64,000 bases of DNA from Ditylenchus dipsaci (Eukaryota > Nematoda > Chromadorea > Rhabditida > Anguinidae): the NCBI GenBank assembly GCA_004194705.1, contig SADC01000951.1:1-64000 (forward strand), written 5' to 3'. This document shows positions 13,852-24,272 of this stretch, in pieces (position 1 is the first letter of the stretch; every line of letters starts with the position of its first letter). The position numbers were made by a program, and so were the translations under genes. A model generated the notes under the pieces. It saw only the letters and a program-made list of their open reading frames with translations. It was not told the DNA's origin and did no database searches.

Positions 13852-14645
13852 ATAATTTTTTCTCTCGAAATTTCCAAATACAATTATTCGGTCATTCAAA
13901 CTTAGGCCATTTTGTTATAGAATTAGGAATGATTGGATTGTTATTCAAAAGTATTGGTTAGCAGCACATACCGTTTTTTCTCTAATAAAGCGGCACCACT
14001 AACTATTTATCAAATAAATAATTTCAAACCAGGTGTGTTCTCTATTAGAGAAAATACGGTGAGCATAGTTGCTCGCAGAGTTTGGTCACTTAAAATTTGA
14101 GTAGATATACCAAAGAGTATTTTAGTCTCTAAACTTTTGATAAGACAGTAAACCCAGCCAGTTGTGGAATAGCAGAAACTATGAGTAGTCAAAAGTTCAC
14201 ATCACACTCGATTCAATATAGAATCCTAAAGGTTTCTATTCGAGCCGAACCTCTTCGGAGTGTTTGATTAAATTTTGGAATGCTGGGCCTCTGGCCCGGC
14301 GATATATTCGGTGGATGTGTATTGTGATGATGTTTTGGTGCGGTACTTTCTTTCACGGAGAGTTACTGCTTATTGAGCCTTGATATGCTTGCTGAATGTG
14401 GTTATTAGATCTGGTTGATTTTCTAACACATATTACGACAGATTGTCATATCTAGGCATATAGCTGTCGTGAATGTGTCGTGCGGACGCTGTCCCCTCCA
14501 ACGTTACTGTTATTACATCTATATGTGATAAATTATGGTATTTAACCGCCTAAACTAGGTCGGTTGGATCAAACTAGTACAAAAAAATCTAGATTATGCA
14601 AAAATGTACTAGAAATCATTTTATTGGAAATATAACAAAGTTTTT

Positions 14646-14763
14646 GGCTTACAACACCCGAAATTCCCAGGACGTCTCCGATCCAAGTACTAGTCGAGCC
14701 CAACATTCTTGACATTGCCAGATCGGACGGATGGCGTACTTTCAACGTGGTATGGTCGTAAAC
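14646..14763 (-). rRNA. 5S: 5S rRNA, array copy 13
   Basis: 118 nt with two single-base losses. Confidence 0.9.
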
Positions 14764-14914
14764 GGTGGTGATGAAAAAAGATTTCTTCTATTTTTTTCCT
14801 TTTTACTGTCTATTTCACTTTCTGCTTCTCTGAATGATGTGCTTTTAAGAAAGGCGCACCCTATCACTTTACAATCTTGGCCTTCTCGCAATCCTCTTCT
14901 GAGCCTACTTTTTT

Positions 14915-15007
14915 GGTTTAATTACCAAATTTGAGGTACTTGAATGTTTCGCCCAAATAAGCGGTGGAATTGCAAATTTTGGAAAGCATTGCCTTTATTG
15001 GCAGTGC
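14915..15007 (+). ncRNA. SL1: SL1 RNA, array copy 13 (indel-damaged read)
   Basis: The exon is 21 nt (CCC reads CC), and one C is missing in stem-loop II. Confidence 0.84.
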
Positions 15008-15793
15008 ATAATTTTTTCTCTCGAAATTCCAAATACAATTATTCGGTCATTCAACTTAGGCCATTTTGTTATAGAATAGGAATGATTGGATTGTTATTCC
15101 AAAGTATTGGTTAGCAGCACATACCGTTTTTTCTCTAATAAAGCGGCACCACTAACTATTTATCAAATAAATAATTTCAAACCAGGTGTGTGTTCTCTAT
15201 TAAGAGAAATACGGTGAGCATAGTTGCTCGCAGAGTTTGGTCACTTAAATTTGAGTAGATATACAAAGAGTATTTTAGTCTCTAAACTTTTGATAAGACA
15301 GTAAACCCAGCCAGTTGTGGGAATAGCAGAAACTATGAGTAGTCAAAAGTTCACATCACACTCGATTCAATATAGAATCCTAAAGTTTCTATTCGAGCCG
15401 AACCTCTTCGGAGTGTTGATTAAATTTGGAATGCTGGCCTCTGGCCCGGCGATATATTCGGTGGATGTGTATTGTGATGATGTTTTGGTGCGGTACTTTC
15501 TTTCACGGAGAGTTACTGCTTATTGAGCCTTGTATGCTTGCTGAATGTGGTTATTAGATCTGGTTGATTTTCTAACACATATTTACGACAGAGTCATATC
15601 TAGGCATATAGCTGTCGTGAATGTGTCGTGCGGACGCTGTCCCCTCCAACGTTACTGTTTATTACATCTATATGTGATAAATTATGGTATTAACCGCCTA
15701 AACTAGGTCGGTTGGATCAAACTAGTACAAAAAAATCTAGATTATGCAAAAATGTACTAGAAATCATTTTATTGGAAATATAACAAAGTTTTT

Positions 15794-15912
15794 GGCTTAC
15801 AACACCCGAAATCCCAGGACGTCTCCGATCCAAGTACTAGTCGAGCCCAACATTTCTTGACATTGCCAGATCGGACGAGATGGCGTACTTTCAACGTGGT
15901 ATGGTCGTAAAC
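15794..15912 (-). rRNA. 5S: 5S rRNA, array copy 14
   Basis: 119 nt, with one T missing near the 3' end. Confidence 0.92.
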
Positions 15913-16069
15913 GGTGGTGATGAAAAAAGAATTTTCTTCTATTTTTTTCCTTTTTACTGTCTATTTCACTTTTCTGCTTCTCTGAATGATGTGCTTTTAA
16001 GAGAAGGCGCACCCTATCACTTTACAATCTTGGCCTTCTCGCAAATCCTTCTTCTGAGCCTACTTTTTT

Positions 16070-16161
16070 GTTTAATTACCAAATTTGAGGTACTTGAATG
16101 TTTCCGCCCAAATAAGCGGTGGATTGCAAATTTTGGAAAGCATTGCCTTTATTGGCAGTGC
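16070..16161 (+). ncRNA. SL1: SL1 RNA, array copy 14 (indel-damaged read)
   Basis: The exon reads 20 nt, lacking one leading G and one C of the CCC. One A is lost in the body. Confidence 0.83.
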
Positions 16162-16941
16162 ATAATTTTTTTCTTCGAATTTCAAATACAATTATTCGTC
16201 ATTCAAACTTAGGCCATTTTGTTATAGAATTAGGAATGAATTGGATTGTTATTCCAAAAGTATTGGTTAGCAGCACATACCGTTTTTTCTCTAATAAAGC
16301 GCACCACTAACTATTTATCAAATAAATAATTCAAACCAGGTGTGTGTTCTCTATTAGAGAAAATACGGTGAGCATAGTTGCTCGCAAGAGTTTGTCACTT
16401 AAAATTTGAGTAGATATACCAAGAGTATTTTAGTCTCTAAACTTTTGATAAGACACTAAACCAGCCAGTTGTGGAAAGCAGAAACTATGAGTAGTCAAGT
16501 TCACATCACACTCGATTCAAATAGAATCCTAAAGGTTTTCTATTCGAGCCGAACTCTTCGGAGTTTTGATTAAATTTTGGAATGCTGGGCCTCTGGCCCG
16601 GCGATATATTCGGTGGATGTGTATGTGCTGATGTTTTGGTGCGTACTTTCTTTCACGGAGAGTTAATTGAGCCTTGATATGCTTGCTGAATGTGGTTATT
16701 AGATCTGGTTGATTTTCTAACACATATTTACGACAGATTGTCATATCTAGGCATATAGCTGTCGTGAATGTGTCGTGCGGACGCTGTCCCCTCCAACGTT
16801 ACTGTTTATTACATCTATATGTGATAAATTATGGTATTTAACCGCCTAAACTAGGTCGGTTGGATCAAACTAGTACAAAAAAATCTAGATTATGCAAAAA
16901 TGTACTAGAAATCATTTTATTGGAAATATAACAAAGTTTTT

Positions 16942-17061
16942 GGCTTACAACACCCGAAATTCCCAGGACGTCTCCGATCCAAGTACTAGTCGAGCCCAAC
17001 ATTTCTTGACATTGCCAGATCGGACGAGATGGCGTACTTTCAACGTGGTATGGTCGTAAAC
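16942..17061 (-). rRNA. 5S: 5S rRNA, array copy 15 (reference copy)
   Basis: This is the RNA of the large ribosomal subunit that is transcribed by RNA polymerase III. Read on the minus strand it is 120 nt, starting GTTTACGACCATACC and ending GTTGTAAGCC. The conserved 5S blocks GTCCGATCTGGCA, TAGTACTTGGATCGGAGACG and CCTGGGAAT occur in the usual order and spacing. The two ends pair over nine positions (GTTTACGAC with the 3' end, two of them G-U wobbles), as helix I requires. The internal control region around box A (TGTCAAGAAATGTTGGG) differs clearly from the C. elegans sequence as I remember it, with one extra base, but all copies agree. The neighbouring SL1 gene is divergent. Confidence 0.97.
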
Positions 17062-17218
17062 GGTGGTGATGAAAAAAGAATTTTCTTCTATTTTTTTCCT
17101 TTTTACTGTCTATTTCACTTTTCTGCTTCTCTGAATGATGTGCTTTTAAGAGAAGGCGCACCCTATCACTTTACAATCTTGGCCTTCTCGCAAATCCTTC
17201 TTCTGAGCCTACTTTTTT

Positions 17219-17313
17219 GGTTTAATTACCCAAATTTGAGGTACTTGAATGTTTCCGCCCAAATAAGCGGTGGAATTGCAAATTTTGGAAAGCATTGCCT
17301 TTATTGGCAGTGC
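17219..17313 (+). ncRNA. SL1: SL1 spliced-leader RNA, array copy 15 (reference copy)
   Basis: SL RNA donates its 5' exon to pre-mRNAs by trans-splicing. The 22-nt exon is 17219-17240 (GGTTTAATTACCC then AAATTTGAG), followed by a GT donor (GTACTT). It matches the nematode SL1 except for A instead of G at exon position 16. Downstream come stem-loop II (CCGC/GCGG, about 17254-17269), an Sm-protein site AATTTTGG (17281-17288) and a perfect 8-bp 3' hairpin (GCATTGCC/GGCAGTGC, 17292-17313). The length of about 95-100 nt and this order of parts are typical of nematode SL RNAs. The start is set at the GG that begins the leader. I could not pick out the proximal sequence element upstream. Confidence 0.96.
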
Positions 17314-17432
17314 ATAATTTTTTCTCTCGAAATTTCCAAATACAATTATTCGGTCATTCAAACTTAGGCCATTTTGTTATAGAATTAGGAATGATTGGAT
17401 TGTTATTCCAAAAGTATTGGTTAGCAGCACAT

Positions 17433-17525
17433 ACCGTTTTTTCTCTAATAAAGCGGCACCACTAACTATTTATCAAATAAATAATTTCAAACCAGGTGTG
17501 TGTTCTCTATTAGAGAAAATACGGT
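17433..17525. repeat. MITE-terminus-like inverted repeat inside every unit
   Basis: An 18-bp inverted repeat (ACCGTTTTTTCTCTAATA at the left, its complement with one mismatch at the right) encloses about 57 bp. It lies about 120 bp after the SL1 3' hairpin, in each array unit and in the displaced copy. The same terminal motif (CCGTAT..TCTCTA) ends the TA-flanked MITEs at 23515, 52883 and 58568, so the spacer may contain a small old member of that family. Confidence 0.6.
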
Positions 17526-17671
17526 GAGCATAGTTGCTCGCAGAGTTTGGTCACTTAAAATTTGAGTAGATATACCAAAGAGTATTTTAGTCTCTAAACT
17601 TTTGATAAGACAGTAAACCCAGCCAGTTGTGGAATAGCAGAAACTATGAGTAGTCAAAAGTTCACATCACA

Positions 17672-17766
17672 CTCGATTCAATATAGAATCCTAAAGGTTT
17701 CTATTCGAGCCGAACCTCTTCGGAGTGTTTGATTAAATTTTGGAATGCTGGGCCTCTGGCCCGGCG
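17672..17766 (+). ncRNA. Candidate Sm-class small RNA (reference copy)
   Basis: Not a recognised gene. In order I see an imperfect hairpin closed by CTCGA/TCGAG with an inner ATAGAA/TTCTAT stem, a second hairpin CCGAA/TTCGG (17710-17723), an Sm-like site AAATTTTGG (17735-17743) and a GC-rich hairpin GCTGGGCC-TCT-GGCCCGGC (17747-17765). Sm site plus 3' hairpin is the signature of spliceosomal, SL and SmY RNAs. The 95-nt length is identical in the diverged displaced copy (59678-59772). Changes in the 3' hairpin of the variant copies at 23196 and 59678 keep pairing through G-U. I find no resemblance to U1, U2, U4 or U5 and no SL2-type leader. SmY-like RNA or a degenerate SL gene are the alternatives. 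No promoter evidence. Confidence 0.4.
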
Positions 17767-18112
17767 ATATATTCGGTGGATGTGTATTGTGATGATGTTT
17801 TGGTGCGGTACTTTCTTTCACGGAGAGTTACTGCTTATTGAGCCTTGATATGCTTGCTGAATGTGGTTATTAGATCTGGTTGATTTTCTAACACATATTT
17901 ACGACAGATTGTCATATCTAGGCATATAGCTGTCGTGAATGTGTCGTGCGGACGCTGTCCCCTCCAACGTTACTGTTTATTACATCTATATGTGATAAAT
18001 TATGGTATTTAACCGCCTAAACTAGGTCGGTTGGATCAAACTAGTACAAAAAAATCTAGATTATGCAAAAATGTACTAGAAATCATTTTATTGGAAATAT
18101 AACAAAGTTTTT

Positions 18113-18232
18113 GGCTTACAACACCCGAAATTCCCAGGACGTCTCCGATCCAAGTACTAGTCGAGCCCAACATTTCTTGACATTGCCAGATCGGACGAGA
18201 TGGCGTACTTTCAACGTGGTATGGTCGTAAAC
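18113..18232 (-). rRNA. 5S: 5S rRNA, array copy 16
   Basis: Identical to copy 15. Confidence 0.97.
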
Positions 18233-18389
18233 GGTGGTGATGAAAAAAGAATTTTCTTCTATTTTTTTCCTTTTTACTGTCTATTTCACTTTTCTGCTTC
18301 TCTGAATGATGTGCTTTTAAGAGAAGGCGCACCCTATCACTTTACAATCTTGGCCTTCTCGCAAATCCTTCTTCTGAGCCTACTTTTTT

Positions 18390-18484
18390 GGTTTAATTAC
18401 CCAAATTTGAGGTACTTGAATGTTTCCGCCCAAATAAGCGGTGGAATTGCAAATTTTGGAAAGCATTGCCTTTATTGGCAGTGC
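18390..18484 (+). ncRNA. SL1: SL1 RNA, array copy 16
   Basis: Identical to copy 15. Confidence 0.96.
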
Positions 18485-18842
18485 ATAATTTTTTCTCTCG
18501 AAATTTCCAAATACAATTATTCGGTCATTCAAACTTAGGCCATTTTGTTATAGAATTAGGAATGATTGGATTGTTATTCCAAAAGTATTGGTTAGCAGCA
18601 CATACCGTTTTTTCTCTAATAAAGCGGCACCACTAACTATTTATCAAATAAATAATTTCAAACCAGGTGTGTGTTCTCTATTAGAGAAAATACGGTGAGC
18701 ATAGTTGCTCGCAGAGTTTGGTCACTTAAAATTTGAGTAGATATACCAAAGAGTATTTTAGTCTCTAAACTTTTGATAAGACAGTAAACCCAGCCAGTTG
18801 TGGAATAGCAGAAACTATGAGTAGTCAAAAGTTCACATCACA

Positions 18843-18937
18843 CTCGATTCAATATAGAATCCTAAAGGTTTCTATTCGAGCCGAACCTCTTCGGAGTGTT
18901 TGATTAAATTTTGGAATGCTGGGCCTCTGGCCCGGCG
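18843..18937 (+). ncRNA. Candidate Sm-class small RNA, copy 16
   Basis: Identical to the module at 17672. Further identical copies lie at 20014-20108, 21185-21279 and 22356-22450. Confidence 0.4.
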
Positions 18938-19283
18938 ATATATTCGGTGGATGTGTATTGTGATGATGTTTTGGTGCGGTACTTTCTTTCACGGAGAGTT
19001 ACTGCTTATTGAGCCTTGATATGCTTGCTGAATGTGGTTATTAGATCTGGTTGATTTTCTAACACATATTTACGACAGATTGTCATATCTAGGCATATAG
19101 CTGTCGTGAATGTGTCGTGCGGACGCTGTCCCCTCCAACGTTACTGTTTATTACATCTATATGTGATAAATTATGGTATTTAACCGCCTAAACTAGGTCG
19201 GTTGGATCAAACTAGTACAAAAAAATCTAGATTATGCAAAAATGTACTAGAAATCATTTTATTGGAAATATAACAAAGTTTTT

Positions 19284-19403
19284 GGCTTACAACACCCGAA
19301 ATTCCCAGGACGTCTCCGATCCAAGTACTAGTCGAGCCCAACATTTCTTGACATTGCCAGATCGGACGAGATGGCGTACTTTCAACGTGGTATGGTCGTA
19401 AAC
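19284..19403 (-). rRNA. 5S: 5S rRNA, array copy 17
   Basis: Identical to copy 15. Confidence 0.97.
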
Positions 19404-19560
19404 GGTGGTGATGAAAAAAGAATTTTCTTCTATTTTTTTCCTTTTTACTGTCTATTTCACTTTTCTGCTTCTCTGAATGATGTGCTTTTAAGAGAAGGCG
19501 CACCCTATCACTTTACAATCTTGGCCTTCTCGCAAATCCTTCTTCTGAGCCTACTTTTTT

Positions 19561-19655
19561 GGTTTAATTACCCAAATTTGAGGTACTTGAATGTTTCCGC
19601 CCAAATAAGCGGTGGAATTGCAAATTTTGGAAAGCATTGCCTTTATTGGCAGTGC
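19561..19655 (+). ncRNA. SL1: SL1 RNA, array copy 17
   Basis: Identical to copy 15. Confidence 0.96.
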
Positions 19656-20454
19656 ATAATTTTTTCTCTCGAAATTTCCAAATACAATTATTCGGTCATT
19701 CAAACTTAGGCCATTTTGTTATAGAATTAGGAATGATTGGATTGTTATTCCAAAAGTATTGGTTAGCAGCACATACCGTTTTTTCTCTAATAAAGCGGCA
19801 CCACTAACTATTTATCAAATAAATAATTTCAAACCAGGTGTGTGTTCTCTATTAGAGAAAATACGGTGAGCATAGTTGCTCGCAGAGTTTGGTCACTTAA
19901 AATTTGAGTAGATATACCAAAGAGTATTTTAGTCTCTAAACTTTTGATAAGACAGTAAACCCAGCCAGTTGTGGAATAGCAGAAACTATGAGTAGTCAAA
20001 AGTTCACATCACACTCGATTCAATATAGAATCCTAAAGGTTTCTATTCGAGCCGAACCTCTTCGGAGTGTTTGATTAAATTTTGGAATGCTGGGCCTCTG
20101 GCCCGGCGATATATTCGGTGGATGTGTATTGTGATGATGTTTTGGTGCGGTACTTTCTTTCACGGAGAGTTACTGCTTATTGAGCCTTGATATGCTTGCT
20201 GAATGTGGTTATTAGATCTGGTTGATTTTCTAACACATATTTACGACAGATTGTCATATCTAGGCATATAGCTGTCGTGAATGTGTCGTGCGGACGCTGT
20301 CCCCTCCAACGTTACTGTTTATTACATCTATATGTGATAAATTATGGTATTTAACCGCCTAAACTAGGTCGGTTGGATCAAACTAGTACAAAAAAATCTA
20401 GATTATGCAAAAATGTACTAGAAATCATTTTATTGGAAATATAACAAAGTTTTT

Positions 20455-20574
20455 GGCTTACAACACCCGAAATTCCCAGGACGTCTCCGATCCAAGTACT
20501 AGTCGAGCCCAACATTTCTTGACATTGCCAGATCGGACGAGATGGCGTACTTTCAACGTGGTATGGTCGTAAAC
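20455..20574 (-). rRNA. 5S: 5S rRNA, array copy 18
   Basis: Identical to copy 15. Confidence 0.97.
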
Positions 20575-20731
20575 GGTGGTGATGAAAAAAGAATTTTCTT
20601 CTATTTTTTTCCTTTTTACTGTCTATTTCACTTTTCTGCTTCTCTGAATGATGTGCTTTTAAGAGAAGGCGCACCCTATCACTTTACAATCTTGGCCTTC
20701 TCGCAAATCCTTCTTCTGAGCCTACTTTTTT

Positions 20732-20826
20732 GGTTTAATTACCCAAATTTGAGGTACTTGAATGTTTCCGCCCAAATAAGCGGTGGAATTGCAAATTTTG
20801 GAAAGCATTGCCTTTATTGGCAGTGC
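20732..20826 (+). ncRNA. SL1: SL1 RNA, array copy 18
   Basis: Identical to copy 15. Confidence 0.96.
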
Positions 20827-21625
20827 ATAATTTTTTCTCTCGAAATTTCCAAATACAATTATTCGGTCATTCAAACTTAGGCCATTTTGTTATAGAATTA
20901 GGAATGATTGGATTGTTATTCCAAAAGTATTGGTTAGCAGCACATACCGTTTTTTCTCTAATAAAGCGGCACCACTAACTATTTATCAAATAAATAATTT
21001 CAAACCAGGTGTGTGTTCTCTATTAGAGAAAATACGGTGAGCATAGTTGCTCGCAGAGTTTGGTCACTTAAAATTTGAGTAGATATACCAAAGAGTATTT
21101 TAGTCTCTAAACTTTTGATAAGACAGTAAACCCAGCCAGTTGTGGAATAGCAGAAACTATGAGTAGTCAAAAGTTCACATCACACTCGATTCAATATAGA
21201 ATCCTAAAGGTTTCTATTCGAGCCGAACCTCTTCGGAGTGTTTGATTAAATTTTGGAATGCTGGGCCTCTGGCCCGGCGATATATTCGGTGGATGTGTAT
21301 TGTGATGATGTTTTGGTGCGGTACTTTCTTTCACGGAGAGTTACTGCTTATTGAGCCTTGATATGCTTGCTGAATGTGGTTATTAGATCTGGTTGATTTT
21401 CTAACACATATTTACGACAGATTGTCATATCTAGGCATATAGCTGTCGTGAATGTGTCGTGCGGACGCTGTCCCCTCCAACGTTACTGTTTATTACATCT
21501 ATATGTGATAAATTATGGTATTTAACCGCCTAAACTAGGTCGGTTGGATCAAACTAGTACAAAAAAATCTAGATTATGCAAAAATGTACTAGAAATCATT
21601 TTATTGGAAATATAACAAAGTTTTT

Positions 21626-21745
21626 GGCTTACAACACCCGAAATTCCCAGGACGTCTCCGATCCAAGTACTAGTCGAGCCCAACATTTCTTGACATTGCC
21701 AGATCGGACGAGATGGCGTACTTTCAACGTGGTATGGTCGTAAAC
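21626..21745 (-). rRNA. 5S: 5S rRNA, array copy 19
   Basis: Identical to copy 15. This is the last unit of the perfectly regular block. Confidence 0.97.
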
Positions 21746-21902
21746 GGTGGTGATGAAAAAAGAATTTTCTTCTATTTTTTTCCTTTTTACTGTCTATTTC
21801 ACTTTTCTGCTTCTCTGAATGATGTGCTTTTAAGAGAAGGCGCACCCTATCACTTTACAATCTTGGCCTTCTCGCAAATCCTTCTTCTGAGCCTACTTTT
21901 TT

Positions 21903-21997
21903 GGTTTAATTACCCAAATTTGAGGTACTTGAATGTTTCCGCCCAAATAAGCGGTGGAATTGCAAATTTTGGAAAGCATTGCCTTTATTGGCAGTGC
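21903..21997 (+). ncRNA. SL1: SL1 RNA, array copy 19
   Basis: Identical to copy 15. Confidence 0.96.
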
Positions 21998-22795
21998 ATA
22001 ATTTTTTCTCTCGAAATTTCCAAATACAATTATTCGGTCATTCAAACTTAGGCCATTTTGTTATAGAATTAGGAATGATTGGATTGTTATTCCAAAAGTA
22101 TTGGTTAGCAGCACATACCGTTTTTTCTCTAATAAAGCGGCACCACTAACTATTTATCAAATAAATAATTTCAAACCAGGTGTGTGTTCTCTATTAGAGA
22201 AAATACGGTGAGCATAGTTGCTCGCAGAGTTTGGTCACTTAAAATTTGAGTAGATATACCAAAGAGTATTTTAGTCTCTAAACTTTTGATAAGACAGTAA
22301 ACCCAGCCAGTTGTGGAATAGCAGAAACTATGAGTAGTCAAAAGTTCACATCACACTCGATTCAATATAGAATCCTAAAGGTTTCTATTCGAGCCGAACC
22401 TCTTCGGAGTGTTTGATTAAATTTTGGAATGCTGGGCCTCTGGCCCGGCGATATATTCGGTGGATGTGTATTGTGATGATGTTTTGGTGCGGTACTTTCT
22501 TTCACGGAGAGTTACTGCTTATTGAGCCTTGATATGCTTGCTGAATGTGGTTATTAGATCTGGTTGATTTTCTAACACATATTTACGACAGATTGTCATA
22601 TCTAGGCATATAGCTGTCGTGAATGTGTCGTGCGGACGCTGTCCCCTCCAACGTTACTGTTTATTACATCTATATGTGATAAATTATGGTATTTAACCGC
22701 CTAAACTAGGTCGGTTGGATCAAACTAGTACAAAAAATCTAGATTATGCAAAAATGTACTAGAAATCATTTTATTGGAAATATAACAAAGTTTTT

Positions 22796-22915
22796 GGCTT
22801 ACAACACCCGAAATTCCCAGGACGTCTCCGATCCAAGTACTAGTCGAGCCCAACAATTCTTGACATTGCCAGATCGGACGGGATGGCGTACTTTCAACGT
22901 GGTATGGTCGTAAAC
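22796..22915 (-). rRNA. 5S: 5S rRNA, array copy 20 (unit without SL1)
   Basis: 120 nt with two substitutions (A for T at 22856 and G for A at 22881). It stands alone: its unit breaks off about 60 bp upstream of the 5S start and the partner SL1 gene is missing. Confidence 0.92.
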
Positions 22916-22969
22916 GGTAGTGATGAAAAAAGAATTTTCTTCTATTTTTTTCCTTTTTTAGTGTCTATT

Positions 22970-23514
22970 TCACTTTTGTTTGACTTTGTTGACTTTCAAG
23001 TATTCAACTTCAAACCAGGTGTGTGCCCCTCTATTAGAGAAAATACGGTGAACATAGTTGCTCGTAGAGTTTGGTCACTTAAACTTTGAGTAGATATACC
23101 AAAGAGTATTTTAGTCTCTAATCTGTTGATAAGACACTAAACCCAGCCAGATGTGGAATAGCAGAAACTATGAGTAGTCAAAAGTTCACATCACACTCGA
23201 TTCAATATAGAATCCTAAAGGTTTCTATTCGAGCCGAACCTCTTCGGAGTGTTGATTAAATTTTGGAATGTTGGGCCTCTGGCCCGGTGATATATATTCG
23301 GTGGTTGTGTATTGTGATGATGTTTTGGTGCTGTACTTTCTTTCAGGGAGAGTTGCTGCTTATTGAGCCTTGATATTCTTGCTGAATGTGGTTATTAGAT
23401 CTGGTTGATTTTCTAACACATATTTACGACAGATTGTCATATCTAGGCATATAGCTGTCGTGAATGTGTCGTGCGGACGCTGTCCCTCCAACGTTACTGT
23501 TTATTACATCTATA
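22970..23514. repeat. Truncated, diverged unit lacking SL1
   Basis: After about 30 bp of foreign filler (GACTTTGTTGACTTTCAAG and following bases) the sequence re-enters the unit at AACTTCAAACCAGG, skipping SL1. It carries private substitutions (for example CAGGGAGAGTTGCTGC for CACGGAGAGTTACTGC) that recur in the displaced copy at 59.5 kb. Its Sm-like module is at 23196-23289. Confidence 0.85.
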
Positions 23515-23777
23515 CCGTATATTCTCTATTAGAAGGCCCGGGCCTTCTATTTTTCAACCCTAAAAAAGTCGGAAAAAAAATATTTCGATTTTGAGATTTT
23601 TGAGTGCTCAACTAAAATTTTAAAAGTGGAATCAGGTGAGCTCGTGCTAACTAAGAAAAGGCGAAAAACAGATTTGCGAATTTCTTTTTCTAGGCTGATA
23701 TATAGGTCCTCAAGGGGGGCCTTCTATTAGAGAGGGGCCTTCTATTAGAGAGGGGCCTTCTAATCGAGAATATACGG
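23515..23777. mobile_element. TA-flanked MITE inserted in a 5S/SL1 unit
   Basis: A 263-bp element with terminal inverted repeats of about 25 bp (CCGTATATTCTCTATTAGA at the left; the right end has one mismatch). It is flanked by duplicated TA (23513-23514 and 23778-23779). Intact units read CATCTATATGTGAT at this point, which is the pre-insertion site with a single TA. TIRs plus a TA duplication indicate mobilisation by a Tc1/mariner-type transposase. The interior is homologous, inverted, to the elements at 52883 and 58568. No coding capacity. Confidence 0.9.
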
Positions 23778-23900
23778 TATGTGATAAATTATGGTATTAA
23801 CCGCCTAAACTAGGTCGGTTGGATCAAACTAGTACAAAAAAATCGATATTATGCAAAAATGTACTAGAAATCATTTTATTGGAAATATAACAAAGTTTTT

Positions 23901-24020
23901 GGCTTACAACACCCGAAATTCCCAGGACGTCTCCGATCCAAGTACTAGTCGAGCCCAACATTTCTTGACATTGCCAGATCGGACGAGATGGCGTACTTTC
24001 AACGTGGTATGGTCGTAAAC
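23901..24020 (-). rRNA. 5S: 5S rRNA, array copy 21
   Basis: Full 120 nt, despite the MITE 120 bp downstream of its 3' end. Confidence 0.95.
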
Positions 24021-24177
24021 GGTGGTGATGAAAAAAGAATTTTCTTCTATTTTTTTCCTTTTTACTGTCTATTTCACTTTTCTGCTTCTCTGAATGATGT
24101 GCTTTTAAGAGAAGGCGCACCCTATCACTTTACAATCTTGGCCTTCTCGCAAATCCTTCTTCTGAGCCTACTTTTTT

Positions 24178-24272
24178 GGTTTAATTACCCAAATTTGAGG
24201 TACTTGAATGTTTCCGCCCAAATAAGCGGTGGAATTGCAAATTTTGGAAAGCATTGCCTTTAGTGGCAGTGC
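24178..24272 (+). ncRNA. SL1: SL1 RNA, array copy 21 (last of the array)
   Basis: Exon, donor and Sm site are intact. The 3' hairpin loop reads TTTAGT instead of TTTATT. The sequence after the hairpin (ATAAATTCTTTTCGAAATC) matches the displaced copy, not the main array. Confidence 0.93.

Noticed and set aside
17660..17700. SL2-type leader exon ending CCTAAAG before GTTTCT in the candidate Sm RNA
   Set aside because: The 22 nt before that GT do not begin with GGTTT and have no CCCAG core, so a leader function is not supported. Only the Sm-class possibility was kept.
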